From positions 1,488,001-1,552,000 of the forward strand of contig MCGE01000010.1 in NCBI GenBank assembly GCA_002105175.1: a stretch of DNA of 64,000 bases, read 5' to 3'. Made by a program: the position numbers and the translations under genes. Below, one piece after another: positions 24,247-36,200 of this stretch (position 1 is its first letter; the number at the start of each line of letters is the position of its first letter). Source of the DNA: Absidia repens (lineage: Eukaryota; Mucoromycota; Mucoromycetes; Mucorales; Cunninghamellaceae). The notes under the pieces are model-generated. The model did no database searches, was not told the origin of the DNA, and saw only the letters and a list, made by a program, of their open reading frames with translations.

Positions 24247-25138
24247 ACAAAAGAAGGTGGGGAATGGTGGAGAGATAAGAGAGAGAGAGCAAAAAAAGAG
24301 GGGAAAGATTTTTAAGTGAAATAAAAAAAAGGGCGGGAAAAAGGGTCGAATTTGGATTTCCGCTCATTTCGTTTTGCTTGGCCTATGGTAGTGGAGTGAG
24401 TGTAGGTGGACATCCGCGCTACTGAGGTGAGCAAAAATTCGTTTTTTTTCTTTGTTTTTAATAAATGCTTATTGATGAGGATATTACAGTGAATATTTTT
24501 TTTAGGGAAACTGGTGAAATCAGAGATTATTATTGCTATGGAACCACAAAAAAAAAAAAATAGACCAAGATTTATTACCTAATAAAAGTGCACCAGTAGG
24601 CTCAAATCATTGTACAGTTGATCTATTCTATATAGTTGTACATACTGGCAACGATGATGATTAAAATCATTTTTGTTTCTTTTTCAGATATGGTCTCTTC
24701 ATTACTACAATTCAGTTGCGGTGTAACTACAAGGCTACTATGATAGGAATATCATTTTTCGGTGCGTGGACTTGTTCTATACAGGGGTTTAAAAGAAAAA
24801 GTGACCTGATAGAACCACATTCTCCTCCTTTTTTAATTATACTTTATATATTATTATTGTATACATCTGCGGCCACTAAATTATACTGTCCTTTTGTTTT
24901 ATGCAATATTTATTTCTGTCCTTCTCTCCCGGCAGGTAGGATAAATGTGTTACCTGCAACGCTTCTCTCGGTGGCATTGACAGCACAGACACATAAAGTG
25001 CTATTGGCAGGTCGTGGTATAATTTCAAATTCCGCATTTTTATGGTGTCATTTTTTTCCTTTATTTATGGCCTGAATTTTTTTTTTCTTCCTTCTTCTTT
25101 TTTCTTTACGATCTATAGTAGACACTTTTTAGTCCACC
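24247..25138. other. Divergent promoter region
   Basis: About 900 bases between the uncharacterised gene (-) and ERG3 (+). An open frame at 24716-25075 (+) has no recognisable features and is not called. The 60 bases before the ERG3 ATG are T/C-rich. Confidence 0.5.
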
Positions 25139-26371
25139 ATGGATGTCGTATTGAAAAACGCTGATGATTACCTCTTTGAATCCTTATACAACAAAGTCCT
25201 CCCGACAAATGTGTTTGACAATCGCACTTCCTCATTGACAGCGGACCTAGCAATGACCCCTTGGACTCCCGACAATCCCTACCGACAATCACTCACCCTC
25301 TTCCTCATTCTCTGCTTTGGTGGCTGGATCTTCTACTTGGTTTCTGCTTGGCTCTCTTACACATTCTCTTTTGACCATGAGGTGATGAAGCATCCAAAGT
25401 TTTTGAAAAATCAGGTACGACAAGAAATTGAGTGTGCTATGAGCGCGGTTCCTGGACTCGCAAGTAAGTTGAAAACTATCAACACGCTTGAAAAACTATA
25501 CTTATCATGCATGGTCATCGTCATTATTATTATATAGTCCTTACTGTTCCTTGGTTTGTCGGTGAAATCAAAGGTTATTCTATGCTTTATGACGGTACTC
25601 CGCAAACCATGTACGAATGGTGTTACCTTATTGGCACTGTTCCCTTCTTCTTGTTTATCACTGATATGGGTATTTACTGGATTCATCGTTTACTGCATCA
25701 TCCTTTGATTTACAAAAGTCTTCACAAGGTAAGTTATCGTACCCAGCATGTCAACAGGAGGGAAGAAAGTACTCACGTCAAATTTTAACCAATCTTTAGC
25801 TTCACCATAAATGGATTGGTAAGTCGGTAGTTGCATATGATATCTCATATATTCCATGTTGTTGACTCTTGACTCTTTTTTCAGTTCCTACACCTTTTGC
25901 CTCTATTGCTTTTCATCCTATTGATGGCTACCTTCAATCAACACCTTACCACATTTATGCTTTCTTGATACCAATGCACAAGTGGTTATATCTAGCCATG
26001 TTTATTTTGGTGAATGTTTGGACTGTCTTGATTCATGATGGTATTATACTATATATATAAGGGGAAAAAAGGGTACACGTACTTTAGTACTCATGCAAAT
26101 CTTTTGTTTTTTTCTAGGCAATTATTTCTCTCACTCTGATATCATTAATACCACTGCTCATCATACTGTCCATCACTTATACTTCAACTACAATTATGGC
26201 CAATACTTTACATTCTGGGATAAATTGGGTGGATCGCATCGTCAACCTACTGCTGAACAATATGATGCTGCTTTGCGAAACAACAAAAAAGTATGGGCTG
26301 CCCAATCTAAGGATGCTGACACTATTGAACTGGAGGATGAAAATAAGGCTTTGAAATACAAGAAGCATTAG
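25139..26371 (+). CDS. erg3: C-5 sterol desaturase (lathosterol oxidase)
   Basis: Five exons: 25139-25463, 25538-25728, 25800-25818, 25885-26040 and 26118-26371, coding 314 residues with all phases consistent. It belongs to the fatty-acid-hydroxylase superfamily: hydrophobic segments, then histidine boxes HRLLHH, HKLHHK and HTVHHLYF, the di-iron ligands, in the usual order and spacing. The [12 protein letters not shown] and [14 protein letters not shown] segments are characteristic of fungal Erg3. The enzyme introduces the C5-C6 double bond in ergosterol synthesis in the ER, using cytochrome b5 and oxygen. Exon 3 is only 19 bases and carries most of the second histidine box (LHHKWI). The 3' end has AATAAA at 26489. 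Length and motifs are complete. Confidence 0.95.
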
Positions 26372-26520
26372 TTTATTCCCCCCTTCCCTTCCCTTCCCTT
26401 CTTTATCTTTACCTAATATTACTTATTATTTTTTATTATTATCACTTATTATTATATTCGCTAGGAATGATCAATATCCTTTTTATTCAATAAAACAGCC
26501 TTGACCCAGCAATACTTGGA
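26372..26520. other. 3' flank of ERG3
   Basis: A short CCCTT repeat follows the stop codon, then an AATAAA at about 26489. The next gene-like stretch begins immediately afterwards. Confidence 0.5.
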
Positions 26521-27649
26521 ACATTACAGAAAGCAGATATTGGGATCAGCATTGACAGTATTAGAAATTTCAGGCAAGGACAATTCGATTCCGCCTTGAT
26601 GGTTCCGCGGATGACTGTTTCTGGTCCAGGTAAGAAAAAAAAAAAGAGGGAGATGGAAACAATGTTTTAAAAACTGGCCATTTTGTATAGTAAATACCAA
26701 TCTCCGCATCTGTTTTTTTTTTGTGCTAGATATCGCTATCATGCATGTCTCGGTTATCAGCTCCAAATTTGCACCCATAACAATGGATAAATGGTAAGTC
26801 AGGGCGGCGGGTGGAAGTACGATAGAGTATTATGATTAATCAGCATATCGAACTGAGTCCCTCTCTCTTTTTCGTGTTTTTTGTATTATTTACCCCCGCC
26901 CGCTTCTTTGTCTGAAACAAAAAGTGCAGATAGAATCATCCTTTTCTGGGAAATATGTCTCGGAAAAGAAATTCCAGCTCTCTCAGCTGTAAATGTACTC
27001 TCCCTCCAAGAACATATTGTGGACCCTCCAAGAACATATTGTGGACCCTCCAATGGTACGATCCGGCAATGACATCCGCAAGTTTTTTTTGAAAAAAAAA
27101 AAAAAAATTGATAGATTCATGAAGCGCAATACATTGACAGGTAAGAAACATCACTGATACATTAGGTTACTTTTTTCGGTAGAGAGTATTCCCGCATTGC
27201 CTTTTAGAATCCTGATCGCATTGATGGCCCTGATATGTTCTGTTGGTCGTATCATATTTACATTGCATTTTGTCAATTTCCCGGCTCCCCCTTCAGGTCC
27301 CGGTACCAGAATCTATTCAAAAGGTAATATACGAAACGGATAATGGGGTGATAGATAACAACGAAAAAAAAAAAGATAATCAACTTACGTCTTTGTTTTT
27401 CTTGTCCTTTTTTTATTTCTTATGTTTCGGTGGGTTATGTGTCTTACAATATGTATGTTTATTATTTATTATTGTTCATCAGCATGGTCTTCACCAAGGT
27501 GAACTAGGATAGCAGCTCTCAGTGCAGCATATCATTTATTCCACAACAGGCGCTTACAAAAATCGAAAAATAGGATGACCAAAGAAATTCTGTTGGCCAA
27601 CGAACTTCTTACCAGCGGTATGCAAAAAGGTGGCATTTGCGTCAACTAA
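26521..27649 (+). pseudogene. Unidentified spliced gene or gene remnant
   Basis: Several plus-strand pieces look coding and are bounded by splice-like sites: about 26530-26629 (RNFRQGQFDSALMVPRMTVS, donor GTAAGA), 26730-26793 (donor GTAAGT), about 26932-27050 (ILFWEICLGKEIPALSAVNV), 27208-27321 (CWSYHIYIAFCQFPGSPFRS, donor GTAATA) and about 27511-27649 (SAAYHLFHNRRLQKSKNRMT to TAA). The last two join in frame with phase 2. The third piece contains a 22-base direct tandem duplication (27002-27045), which is not a multiple of three and would shift the frame. I do not recognise the family. It may be a decayed gene, a gene with one disrupting duplication, or exons I have joined wrongly. There is no clear start codon. 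It lies between ERG3 and a small signal-anchored protein gene. Confidence 0.33.
27002..27045. repeat. 22-bp perfect tandem duplication
   Basis: The 22-base unit beginning CCCTCCAAGAACATATTGTG occurs twice head to tail, followed by the first 8 bases of a third copy. Its length is not a multiple of three. It lies inside a stretch that otherwise reads as coding. Confidence 0.95.
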
Positions 27650-28831
27650 CCTTTAGGAGCAAGTGACGATGGGAACAATTGTAAGAATAGAAAAAAAAAA
27701 AAAAAAAGGAGTGGATAAACGACCGGTAACTGGGGAACCACGTGAGATCGAGTTGATGCGGCGATTGGAAAAGAGGAAAAAGATTGCTTAGTTTTTGTTT
27801 TTTTTTTAACGCCATTTTCTTTTTTTGTTTGTTTTATTTGTTGGATTGATTTAGGTGCCTTTTGTTTTTGATAGAAAGAAAATGCCTCCTACAAGTCTGA
27901 CTTTTAGTATAAAACTGATAGAATAATTTTTTTCTTCCTCCTCATTGTCCCTGAGCATAGTATATATATATATACCTAGGGTACTTTTTTTTATGAAAGA
28001 TTTGATACGAATAAAAATACCAACTTGATTCTTTATTATTATTTTTGCGTGTCTTTGTTTATTGATGTTGTGTAATTGTCCACTGCAAAAAAGTGAAACC
28101 GGGAATCAAAAGAGCCAATACCGGTGATTTTAAAATTTGAGTGATCTACTGCTGATTTGCATTCTTTGTCATCACGAATTTAAGGGAGGGGGGAACTGCT
28201 CAACAGTTTTATGTCACATACAGAGGCCGCATTTTTTTTTTAATATGTAGATGATGACTGTCTCCTTTTTCGGTAGCTACACTCTTTTTCAACTAAGCAT
28301 TACTCATCAGTGATGATGATGATTGGATATAATCTCCGCAGTATTTGTTTTTCCAGCATCGCGTCGGCTACTTGTGAGATAATTAGCCATGGAACAATGA
28401 ACTGCGCTCCATTCTCGATCAAGCTTTGCATGGTTTCATTTATGGTTCTTTTGGAAAAAAAAGTGATACGTTTCGTTTTTCTTAATCCAGGGACAAAATG
28501 TTCAACAATGTGGATTGTGCGTTTTGAAAGGCATTGTGACCCACTATAGAAAAAAAAAAAAAGAAATCAGGGGGGGGGAAAAGCAAAAAAAGGGGTATGA
28601 GTATGAGCATGGGTGGTACCATTGCCGACTGTGTGTTACACCAACTCCTTTTTTTTTTTTTGGAACTTTGCTTGCTCGGGTATCATCCCATTGGAATCCC
28701 CAGTCAGAAAAAAAAAAAAAAAAAAAAAAAAAGCATACATAAAAGGACCCAAGCATTCTGTCTCTTTTTGTTTCTATTCATTTTTCCATTTTTTTTTCTT
28801 TTATTATTTTTTTTCTACTTCTCTTATTATT
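27650..28831. other. Intergenic region
   Basis: About 1.2 kb, A/T-rich with several homopolymers, for example A23 at 28710-28732 and T runs at 28650-28661. No gene is recognised; open frames here are low-complexity Lys/Phe runs. Confidence 0.5.
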
Positions 28832-29713
28832 ATGTATTTTATCGCGACCATTTTCTTCATGTATATTATGACTGTGATCGGTTATCCAGCATCAAGGTTC
28901 CTCATTGAAATTGAAGAGCCGCCCATTGGAGCCCTATTGACAAAGGACGTGATGATTAAGGATGATATCCAAACCCATTATGAAAACTTATTGGACGAAG
29001 TAATCTCAACGCATAACGAAGATTTTTTATTGAAAATGACCTATTCAATGACGGGTGAAAAAATGGAGTCTTTTTATCGCCCTCAAGCTAATATGTTATT
29101 AAAGACGAAGGGGAACCCTCAACCTGAAATTCATTGTAAGTTGGATGTATGCGATCTGAGTTTGAAAAATGATAACCAACTCTTTTTTTTTTTTTTTGTA
29201 GCTAAATGTCTCTATCGTATGCCACACTGGGTTGGAAAATACCTTCATGACACGCATTCAATGACTTACAACAATGTTGCTCCAATGGTTCAAAATTACA
29301 TGGAAGATCATTGGCCATCCACTCGACACCAACAAGAAATGACACTGTCCGACATCAAGACGTTCCTCATCCAACTTAATCAGCACTTGGAGTCACGTAT
29401 TGAACAATCCATGATGGATCCGACTGCTCTTCTTACTGATTTGTCTCTCAAACTACAATTATGTCAACAACAATATGATACCAAGAGTTCCTTCTTATCA
29501 AGGGTGCTGGTTCAAATCGTCGGTGATAGTCACGGTATGAACACAAGGACCTTTTCATCTGATGATTTAGTAGATGGTGATGTAAAAGATCATTTTTTGG
29601 TGAATTATCTCATGGCAATGCGGGTGGATCTGGCCACCCAAATGGATAATCGTATGATGGATTTGGAACAACTGATTCACGATGATCTGGAAGACGATTT
29701 TGTTGAGTACTGA
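28832..29713 (+). CDS. Small secreted or membrane-anchored protein of unknown function
   Basis: Two exons, 28832-29135 and 29202-29713, coding 271 residues. The intron is GTAAGT...TTTTGTAG and the phase matches. The chosen start gives a hydrophobic N-terminus (MYFIATIFFMYIMTVIGYPA), which could be a signal peptide or anchor. The frame is open further upstream but only through Phe/Lys homopolymer sequence, so this ATG is preferred. The rest is hydrophilic and acidic, rich in Met, Asp, His and Leu, with probable helices (HVLRMDL-type segments such as MRVDLATQMDNRMMDLEQLI). I recognise no domain and see no cysteine pattern. An AATAAA lies at about 29893. A secreted or ER-lumenal helical protein is the most that can be said. 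Confidence 0.6.
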   Translation: MYFIATIFFMYIMTVIGYPASRFLIEIEEPPIGALLTKDVMIKDDIQTHYENLLDEVISTHNEDFLLKMTYSMTGEKMESFYRPQANMLLKTKGNPQPEIHCKLDVCDLSLKNDNQLFFFFFVAKCLYRMPHWVGKYLHDTHSMTYNNVAPMVQNYMEDHWPSTRHQQEMTLSDIKTFLIQLNQHLESRIEQSMMDPTALLTDLSLKLQLCQQQYDTKSSFLSRVLVQIVGDSHGMNTRTFSSDDLVDGDVKDHFLVNYLMAMRVDLATQMDNRMMDLEQLIHDDLEDDFVEY

Positions 29714-30196
29714 TGCATTCATATGAAATGCATCATCACCACCCTTTTCTTTGTGGTAGTGCATATCTTAGACTCCTCACCCTCTTGTCATTTCTTGTTT
29801 ATATATATAATTTTTTTAATTCGACATTATCCCCTTCCATACCTTCTGTATATATCTCATATCTCCGCCCCCTCCTTGTCCCGATTTCTTTAAATAAAAC
29901 TGTGCATATTGCTTCATCTTGGGTATTGGAATTAATATAGATCTCGGGTTTACATTTACTTTTGTGAGTCAATGCAGTTTTTTTTTTGTGGTACTAGATA
30001 CTTGATCTACAAACAAACAAGCACTGATCGTCACTTTGCTCCTCAAATTCCCAGCATGACAGTTTCTTTGTCACACAATAAACACTGCACCTTTTGACAA
30101 ACGTTTTAGATTTACAGTGTCAGGTTTGCTTTGGGTTTTCTCACTATTTTGCAACATCCTCCCGCCGTGCTCACACAAAAGTATGAGATAGACTAA

Positions 30197-30515
30197 TGGG
30201 ACAGTTTTCGTTGAACGAAGTAAAATAAATATATTTTATTTAGATGGAGATACAAACTATGACAAAACTAACAATGAACTACGCCAATGAAGACTTCAAA
30301 AAGCCAACTAATGGTGGGCGCAAAATCCTAGATCCAAAATGAAAGGGTTTCCCCATGCATTTTGTAATCCCTGAGCTGGAGCACCTTCTAAACTATTCAT
30401 GACACTAATCTAAGTCCATTACAACCGCAGTGAAGTTTAATGATGAAGAATTGAAAAGAAAGAGAGACGAGAAAAAAAAAAAAGGAAGAGTAAATGAAAA
30501 TTCCGCACACGTGGA
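30197..30515 (-). repeat. Dispersed non-coding element, copy 2
   Basis: This is the closest relative of copy 1. Both begin GGGACAGTTTTC, and both share GCCAACT.ATGG, the full GATCCAAAATGAAAGGGTTT core, CCCCATGCAT, TTGTAATCCCTG and TTCTAAACTA, and end with an A/G tract and a CACGTGG-type edge. On the minus strand it ends in AATAAAATAT, a poly(A)-signal-like sequence at the position where copies 1, 3 and 5 also have AATAAA. Confidence 0.78.
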
Positions 30516-30534
30516 TTTTCATATACTGTGCATT

Positions 30535-30811
30535 GTGTAATTCTTACACTACAAGAGTACGTTTATTAGAGCGCTTGACGTTACTCAGAGTTCATTTTAG
30601 TCTCACTCTTATGATTCCTTCATAAGATCCCTCCATTAGATCCTTCCATTGAATCCTTTGTTCTAACGAATCTCTCCTTCGTCTTTAGTTTTAGTATCTA
30701 TCAATATGCTTCAATAAAATATGCCTTTTTTTTCTTATCAGTCATATTTTGGCCCGCCGGATAGTGAACACTGTCCGCTATTGTAGCTATTTTGTGCGTG
30801 TCCTAACAAAA
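30535..30811 (+). repeat. Possible solo LTR or LTR relic
   Basis: A 280-base segment contains a pyrimidine-rich stretch with short CCTTCATAAGATCC-like repeats, an AATAAA at about 30713 followed by T8, and a right end ...GTCCTAACA, reminiscent of copia-type LTR ends. The left boundary is uncertain and no second copy is seen in the window. Confidence 0.25.
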
Positions 30812-31500
30812 TTTTGCTTTCTATTTCACCCACTACAATTACTTTTCTCTCCTGACGTTCCAGTCCTATTGATATCAAAGGCTTCACATTATTGAAACAA
30901 GGTGGCACTGTGCGTTTAGTGACTGCCGTAGCGACTTTATATTGCCTTCTAACTTATTTATAACTACTTGGTCCCTGAGGCCTAGCGACTGGCTGAAGTT
31001 CTGGGTCATCTAATATGAAAAGTAGTTATATTTCCGCTCTACCCTTCATATCAATCAACCAGACCGTGTCACTGGCGGCACCACCACTCGATCAGGCATA
31101 TTCTATATGGTTTTTTTTTATTCTGCGTTTTGGTTTTGAGAGTGATATAATAAAAGAAATGAGCTAAGGAGGGAACCACCGTTTAAGGTGTAAAATGGCG
31201 TGGGGGGGGACTAACTTCATCAAAAACCATACTTCACAAACAACCTCCCACGCCCTGACACCCTCTGCATAGATCTTTTTTTTTTTTTTTTTTTCTATTC
31301 ATTTCATTATATCATATTTTACTGCTGTCTATTATTCTATCTTTTATGACTTGCCTTTAGGTTATTCAGATATGGATTTCAGTTTTTATTTAATTTCCGC
31401 TATTTTTCAAAAAGTTTAGTTATGTGCGGACATTAAATAACGGGCGGATAAAGGACAGACTTTACTGGCATCTCTTTCTTTTTCCTTCTTTAACTCCAAC

Positions 31501-32440
31501 ATGGTAAGAAGGCTCATATACTATTACTACTCAATATACAACAGGATGGAATGATGGTCTGTGTTTGGATCATTTTACAAAAGGAAATCAATGGATGATG
31601 TATTCTCAATGGAACGATGGATCGGCACTTTATATTTGAAATCACAGTGATGAATGGATGGATGGATGGATGGATGAGATGAGATGAAGGGTTATGTGGA
31701 TCAGCAATACTGAAACTGGTATCCATCCATTTTTTTCAAGTCATCCATCCATTCATATTCGTTTTCAACGCGGCTATCATCACAACCAAATCATCATCAG
31801 TCGTTTATTTCGGCAAACATACACAACAAAAACTAGTCCTTACAGCATTTACATTTTGATACAAATCCATTTATCCATCATCGCATTCATCTCGCAAGGA
31901 TGATCTCAAACACAGACTTTCTACTTCCATTGACCTGACTGGGTTTTTTTTTTCAATACTTGCATACTTACAGAACCTTTTTTTTTTTTGTGGTTGACTC
32001 TAGGCTAAGAAAGACGTTGCTGCTAAGCCTAGCTCCTCCTCTGGTGGAAAGAAGGCCAAGAAGAAGTGGTCCGCTAAGAAGGTCAAGGACAAGGCCAACA
32101 ACATGGTTGTTTTGGACAAGCCCACCTACGAACGTCTCTTCAAGGAAGTACCTACCTACAAGCTCATCAGTCAATCTGTCTTGGTCGATCGTCTTAAGTT
32201 GAACGGCTCTCTTGCTCGTGTCGCTCTCAAGGAACTCACCGCCCAAGGTCTCATCAAGCCTCTTACCATCCATCACGCTCAAGTTATCTACAGTAAGTAT
32301 TCATTTCCATTATGTATACATATGTATATATATGTTCGTAGGCTATATAGGATGATTGATTGTTTATCTTTTTTTTTTCTTGAATAGCTCGTGCTACTGG
32401 TGACGAAAAGAAGGCTGCTGCTACCGCCGACGAAGAATAG
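31501..32440 (+). CDS. rps25: 40S ribosomal protein eS25 (RPS25)
   Basis: Three exons: 31501-31503 (the ATG alone), 32004-32292 and 32388-32440, coding 114 residues. The protein has the Lys/Ala/Ser-rich N-terminus (KKAKKKWSAKKVKDKANN) followed by the eS25 winged-helix core (PTYERLFKEVPTYKLISQSV, LKLNGSLARVALKELTAQGL, IKPLTIHHAQVIYTRAT). eS25 sits on the 40S head near the E site and helps IRES and other specialised initiation. Intron 1 is 500 bases, far longer than most introns here, and starts directly after the start codon (ATG|GTAAGA; acceptor CTCTAG|GCT giving Met-Ala). Without that first exon the first in-frame Met would fall inside the conserved region, so the ATG-only exon is well supported. 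An AATAAA follows at about 32504. Confidence 0.94.
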
Positions 32441-33227
32441 ATTAGTATAAATATACATATATCTTGTTTTTGCTGTTGGTTATATCTTTATTTTTTATTT
32501 TTTTGAATAAAAACGAAATGATTTTATTTGACGTCTATTGTTGTATGATTATGGTATGTTTAAACTGATAATGGAAACGGGGGGGGGGAGGAATTAAGTG
32601 GGTGTGAAAATGGTCAAAAAGTGATGATATTGCAAATGTCCGATTGTGAGCATAGGGACTTGTATGCGTGAGGGGTGGGGGGGTAGACGATGATGATTTT
32701 GTGTTCACATTTAGCTTCAAGTGGAGAGATTGTGAGGAAGTGATAATCCCGGGGAATAGACGGAGATCAAACGTTTCTCTGGATGATGTGTGCCTGGGAA
32801 GATGAAGACCTGTCATGAGTCTTTTAGTGCTGTACCCAATATTTTATGTCATTTATATTATTCGGGAAGATACAAATTGAGGGAATAAAATGAGCAATAT
32901 CCCAAAAGGGGGAGAGCAAATTTCTCCAAAAGAAGTCTCGTACAAACCTACCAGAAGTCAGAAGATGCAGTCTTCCCTGAGCTAAATATTACAAAATTGA
33001 AATAATATTACGAATATACATAAATAGCTTATCTTGGCATTCTTTTTATCTGTCTGGTAGACTTGTAGATAGTGTTTTACAATGAAACGAAAAAAAGAGA
33101 TATGGGCTTGCGATTCAATGCCGGCGGGGATTGAAAAATTATTACTGTATACAATATTTTGTTCTTGTTCATTACTTCTTTTCTTTTTTTCCTTTTTATC
33201 AGTTTTTAAAAGAAATAAAAAAGGGCG
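32441..33227. other. Intergenic region
   Basis: 3' UTR of eS25 (AATAAAAACG at 32504) and 5' flank of the channel gene, T-rich just before the ATG. A G10 run lies at about 32580-32589. No gene is seen. Confidence 0.55.
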
Positions 33228-36200
33228 ATGCCTCCTCCCTTTCCGGAAGACGATGAAGAAAGTCAACTACAGACCAAAAACTCTGTACCAGTCAGCTACG
33301 GATGCATAACCTCGTCACCTTTATCTCATCCAAAACATGGTGCAGCCAGCCATCGATCTCAAGAGGATTCTTCATCCAGGGGTAGCAGCGATGTGGACGA
33401 TTCGTACAGTGTCAAAAGCAGAATTGCAAGGCGAAAGCAAAAGAGACTTCAACAACGCCACCGACCCAAATTATCCAGCCGCTTATCTAACGTGTTACGC
33501 GCCACTTCAACCGAGGCCATAGCAAACGACAATGAAGTGACTCCCACTGAACTTGTTTTACCGGCACTGGATCCGAAGTAAATACAGAAAAATAAAAGAA
33601 GAAAATGGTAGCGTTTATACTTATACTGCTTTAACTTTTATAGGGCCCAAGAAGTGATCGAATCAATATCTCACCGACATAGTCTTGATCAATGGTTTAG
33701 CAAGAAGAATGATGTCAACCTTAGTACAATACGATCAAAATATAGAGCGTGCCGAAAACATGCAAGGTAAGAGAAAAGAATATGCTGTTATCACTGAACA
33801 AGAAGATACATCTTACTAGCATCATATATGTTCATAGAGACGAAATAGTGGACCCGACATGGATTTATCGATTGAAATGTCAGTTCAAGTACGAGGAACG
33901 ACTCGCCGCTGCACGACAATTCTTATTATCCAATCAAAGCATTATCGTATTTGTAAGTATTATCACTTCATTATTCAATGAATAAAAAGAAGTTATATGG
34001 CTGATTTCATGTTTTTAGGTCAATGTGGATTTGATGGTTGATTTATTGTTCTGTTTATTATATTTGGTGGAAATGAAACAAGAATCTGACGTTGACTTGA
34101 ACCCTCCATGGCTTTACAAATGGCGATCTTATGACTTGTGGTGGTTTTGTCAATTACTCTCTTTTTGGGATTTGGGCTCCTTTTTTATGCGTAAGGTTTA
34201 CTATATAGTTATTTTTTGTCCCACACGTAGTTTTTGTTGATCATTATTTATTTAGGTATCGTTATGATCGGCCACCCTCTGTCTGTTCTCTTTAGCTTCC
34301 GTTGCTGTATAGAACTTTTGACAACTGTCCCTTTTCTTCTCTCCAACTTTCTTGAAAATGGTCAATACCTTTATGGTAAATAAAAAAAAGGGGGGTGGGT
34401 GAAGTACGAGGTGTGTTAGGGTGACTAACTCATTGAATTTTAGTGCCTTATTTTTTAAGAAGTTGGGTGCTCTTATTGCGTATCAAAAGTGCGATGAAAA
34501 TCAAAACTAACTTGCAAATGACTGGTAAATTACAAAATATTACTGAACACAAGACATTATTTTAGGATATTAACTTTTTTACGATGATCTCAGATAAGGT
34601 GATTGATCCACTGAAATCCAAGTTGATTCATTTGATTTGTACTCTGATGGTCCTACTATACAATGGCATGTCAGCATTCCAATATTGTGAAGCTACCTTT
34701 GCCGGTGTCAATTATTCTATTTTGGATTCGCTGTAAGCAACTAATATCATATTGTCCCTTTCATGTCCTCATTTACTTTATTTTGTTGGGTAGCTATGTT
34801 GTAATGGTTACATTGTCCACTGTTGGCTATGGAGGTAAGGAACTTGCTCTCTCTTTCTCTCTCTCTTTCTCTCTCTTTCTCTCTTACTCATTATATTTCT
34901 TCTTTAGATATTACTCCAAGAACACAAGGAAGTCGGATTGTAATGATGACATTGATTGTTGTTGCTCTGGCTGTTTTACCAAGTCTATTGGCGGATGTGG
35001 CAAGAACAATGCAAAAACGAAATGGTAAAATACTTTTGATGGTAAATTTTCGTGGTCAATGATTTTGAACGCCTTCCTTTTTTTTCACTATTGTAGATGG
35101 TGGTGGTCATGTCAATAAAGGTTCACTTCCCTTCATATTGATTGTTGGATCATTTCGACCAGAACAAGTGAATGATATTTTAAATGGTTTCTTGGATCGG
35201 GTATGTAAAGCATGTTATTAGTGATACATATTACTTGGCTAAAAAATTGTTGATTTGCATTATTCTAGGAGCATGCTGAACCTCATTTGAATGTGATCTT
35301 CCTTGATGTCAATGCGCCTACCGAAGAACTGAAGCTTATGGAACGAAACTCAATGTGGGGTCATCGGATTCAATTTTTACATGGCTCTGTGTTGGTAAAT
35401 CATCGAAAGCAAAAGCATAAAAAAGATAAAATACTCATTCCAATGATCTTCTTTTGACCAAAATAGAATGAAGATACCTTGATACGTATTGTAAGTAAAT
35501 TTACAGATATTCATGAAACATGTATCAATTATCTTATCAATTTTTTCTTTTATAGAGAGCTAGATATGCGAAGGCGATCTTTACAGTATCAGGTAATCCA
35601 TTTTACAAAGCAGATGCAAATCGACAATATTAACGTGTCCACTTCTATATTGTTAGACGACAATGCACAAGACCATTTCAAGGAAGACGAAAGGAACACT
35701 GTGCGTCTTTGGTCTCTCCATTGTTTTACTGTCACCCACAATGTCCCGATTTATTCCTACAATCTCTCTCCAAGCACAGCAATATATCAGAAAGTCGCAG
35801 AGGAAATCATTTGTGTCGGTGAATTCAAGCAATATCTTTTAGCAATGAATTGTCGATGCCGTGGTGTATCTACTTTGCTTACAAATCTCCTCCATCAACG
35901 CCAGCCCATGAATCGATACGACGAACCCTGGCAAGCCCAATACGATGATGGATCCTGCAATGAAATATACATGTCAGGCCCCGCAAAATGCTTGATGGGT
36001 CTTACTTTCGCCGATGCATCTTGGGTAAGTAATTTTTATTATAAACTTTTAATGAACTAACAAAATGACTTCTACTTGTTATATAGATTGTATACAAGGA
36101 ATGTCAAGTAATTTTATTTGCTGTCAAGACCAAAGTAGAAAATTCCAACCGATATGAAATCCTACTTAACCCACGGCACCATTATGTCATCAAAGAACAT

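Larger units (their letters stand above)
29714..31500. other. Intergenic region with element copy 2 and a possible LTR relic
   Basis: About 1.8 kb. Apart from the two repeats listed separately, it holds a short piece at about 30860-30960 that reads DIKGFTLLKQGGTVRLVTAV on the plus strand before hitting stops; this may be a decayed coding fragment. A T20 tract lies at 31276-31294. Confidence 0.5.

Noticed and set aside
28545..28830. In-frame N-terminal extension of the small protein gene to 28613
   Set aside because: The extension is Phe/Lys homopolymer sequence (T and A runs), contains no conserved feature and would bury the hydrophobic N-terminus.
31647..31713. Box C/D snoRNA candidate in eS25 intron 1
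   Set aside because: GTGATGA and CTGA are 67 bases apart as expected, but there is no terminal stem and the C box lies in a GATG tandem repeat, so chance is likely. It is mentioned only as a lead under the eS25 finding.
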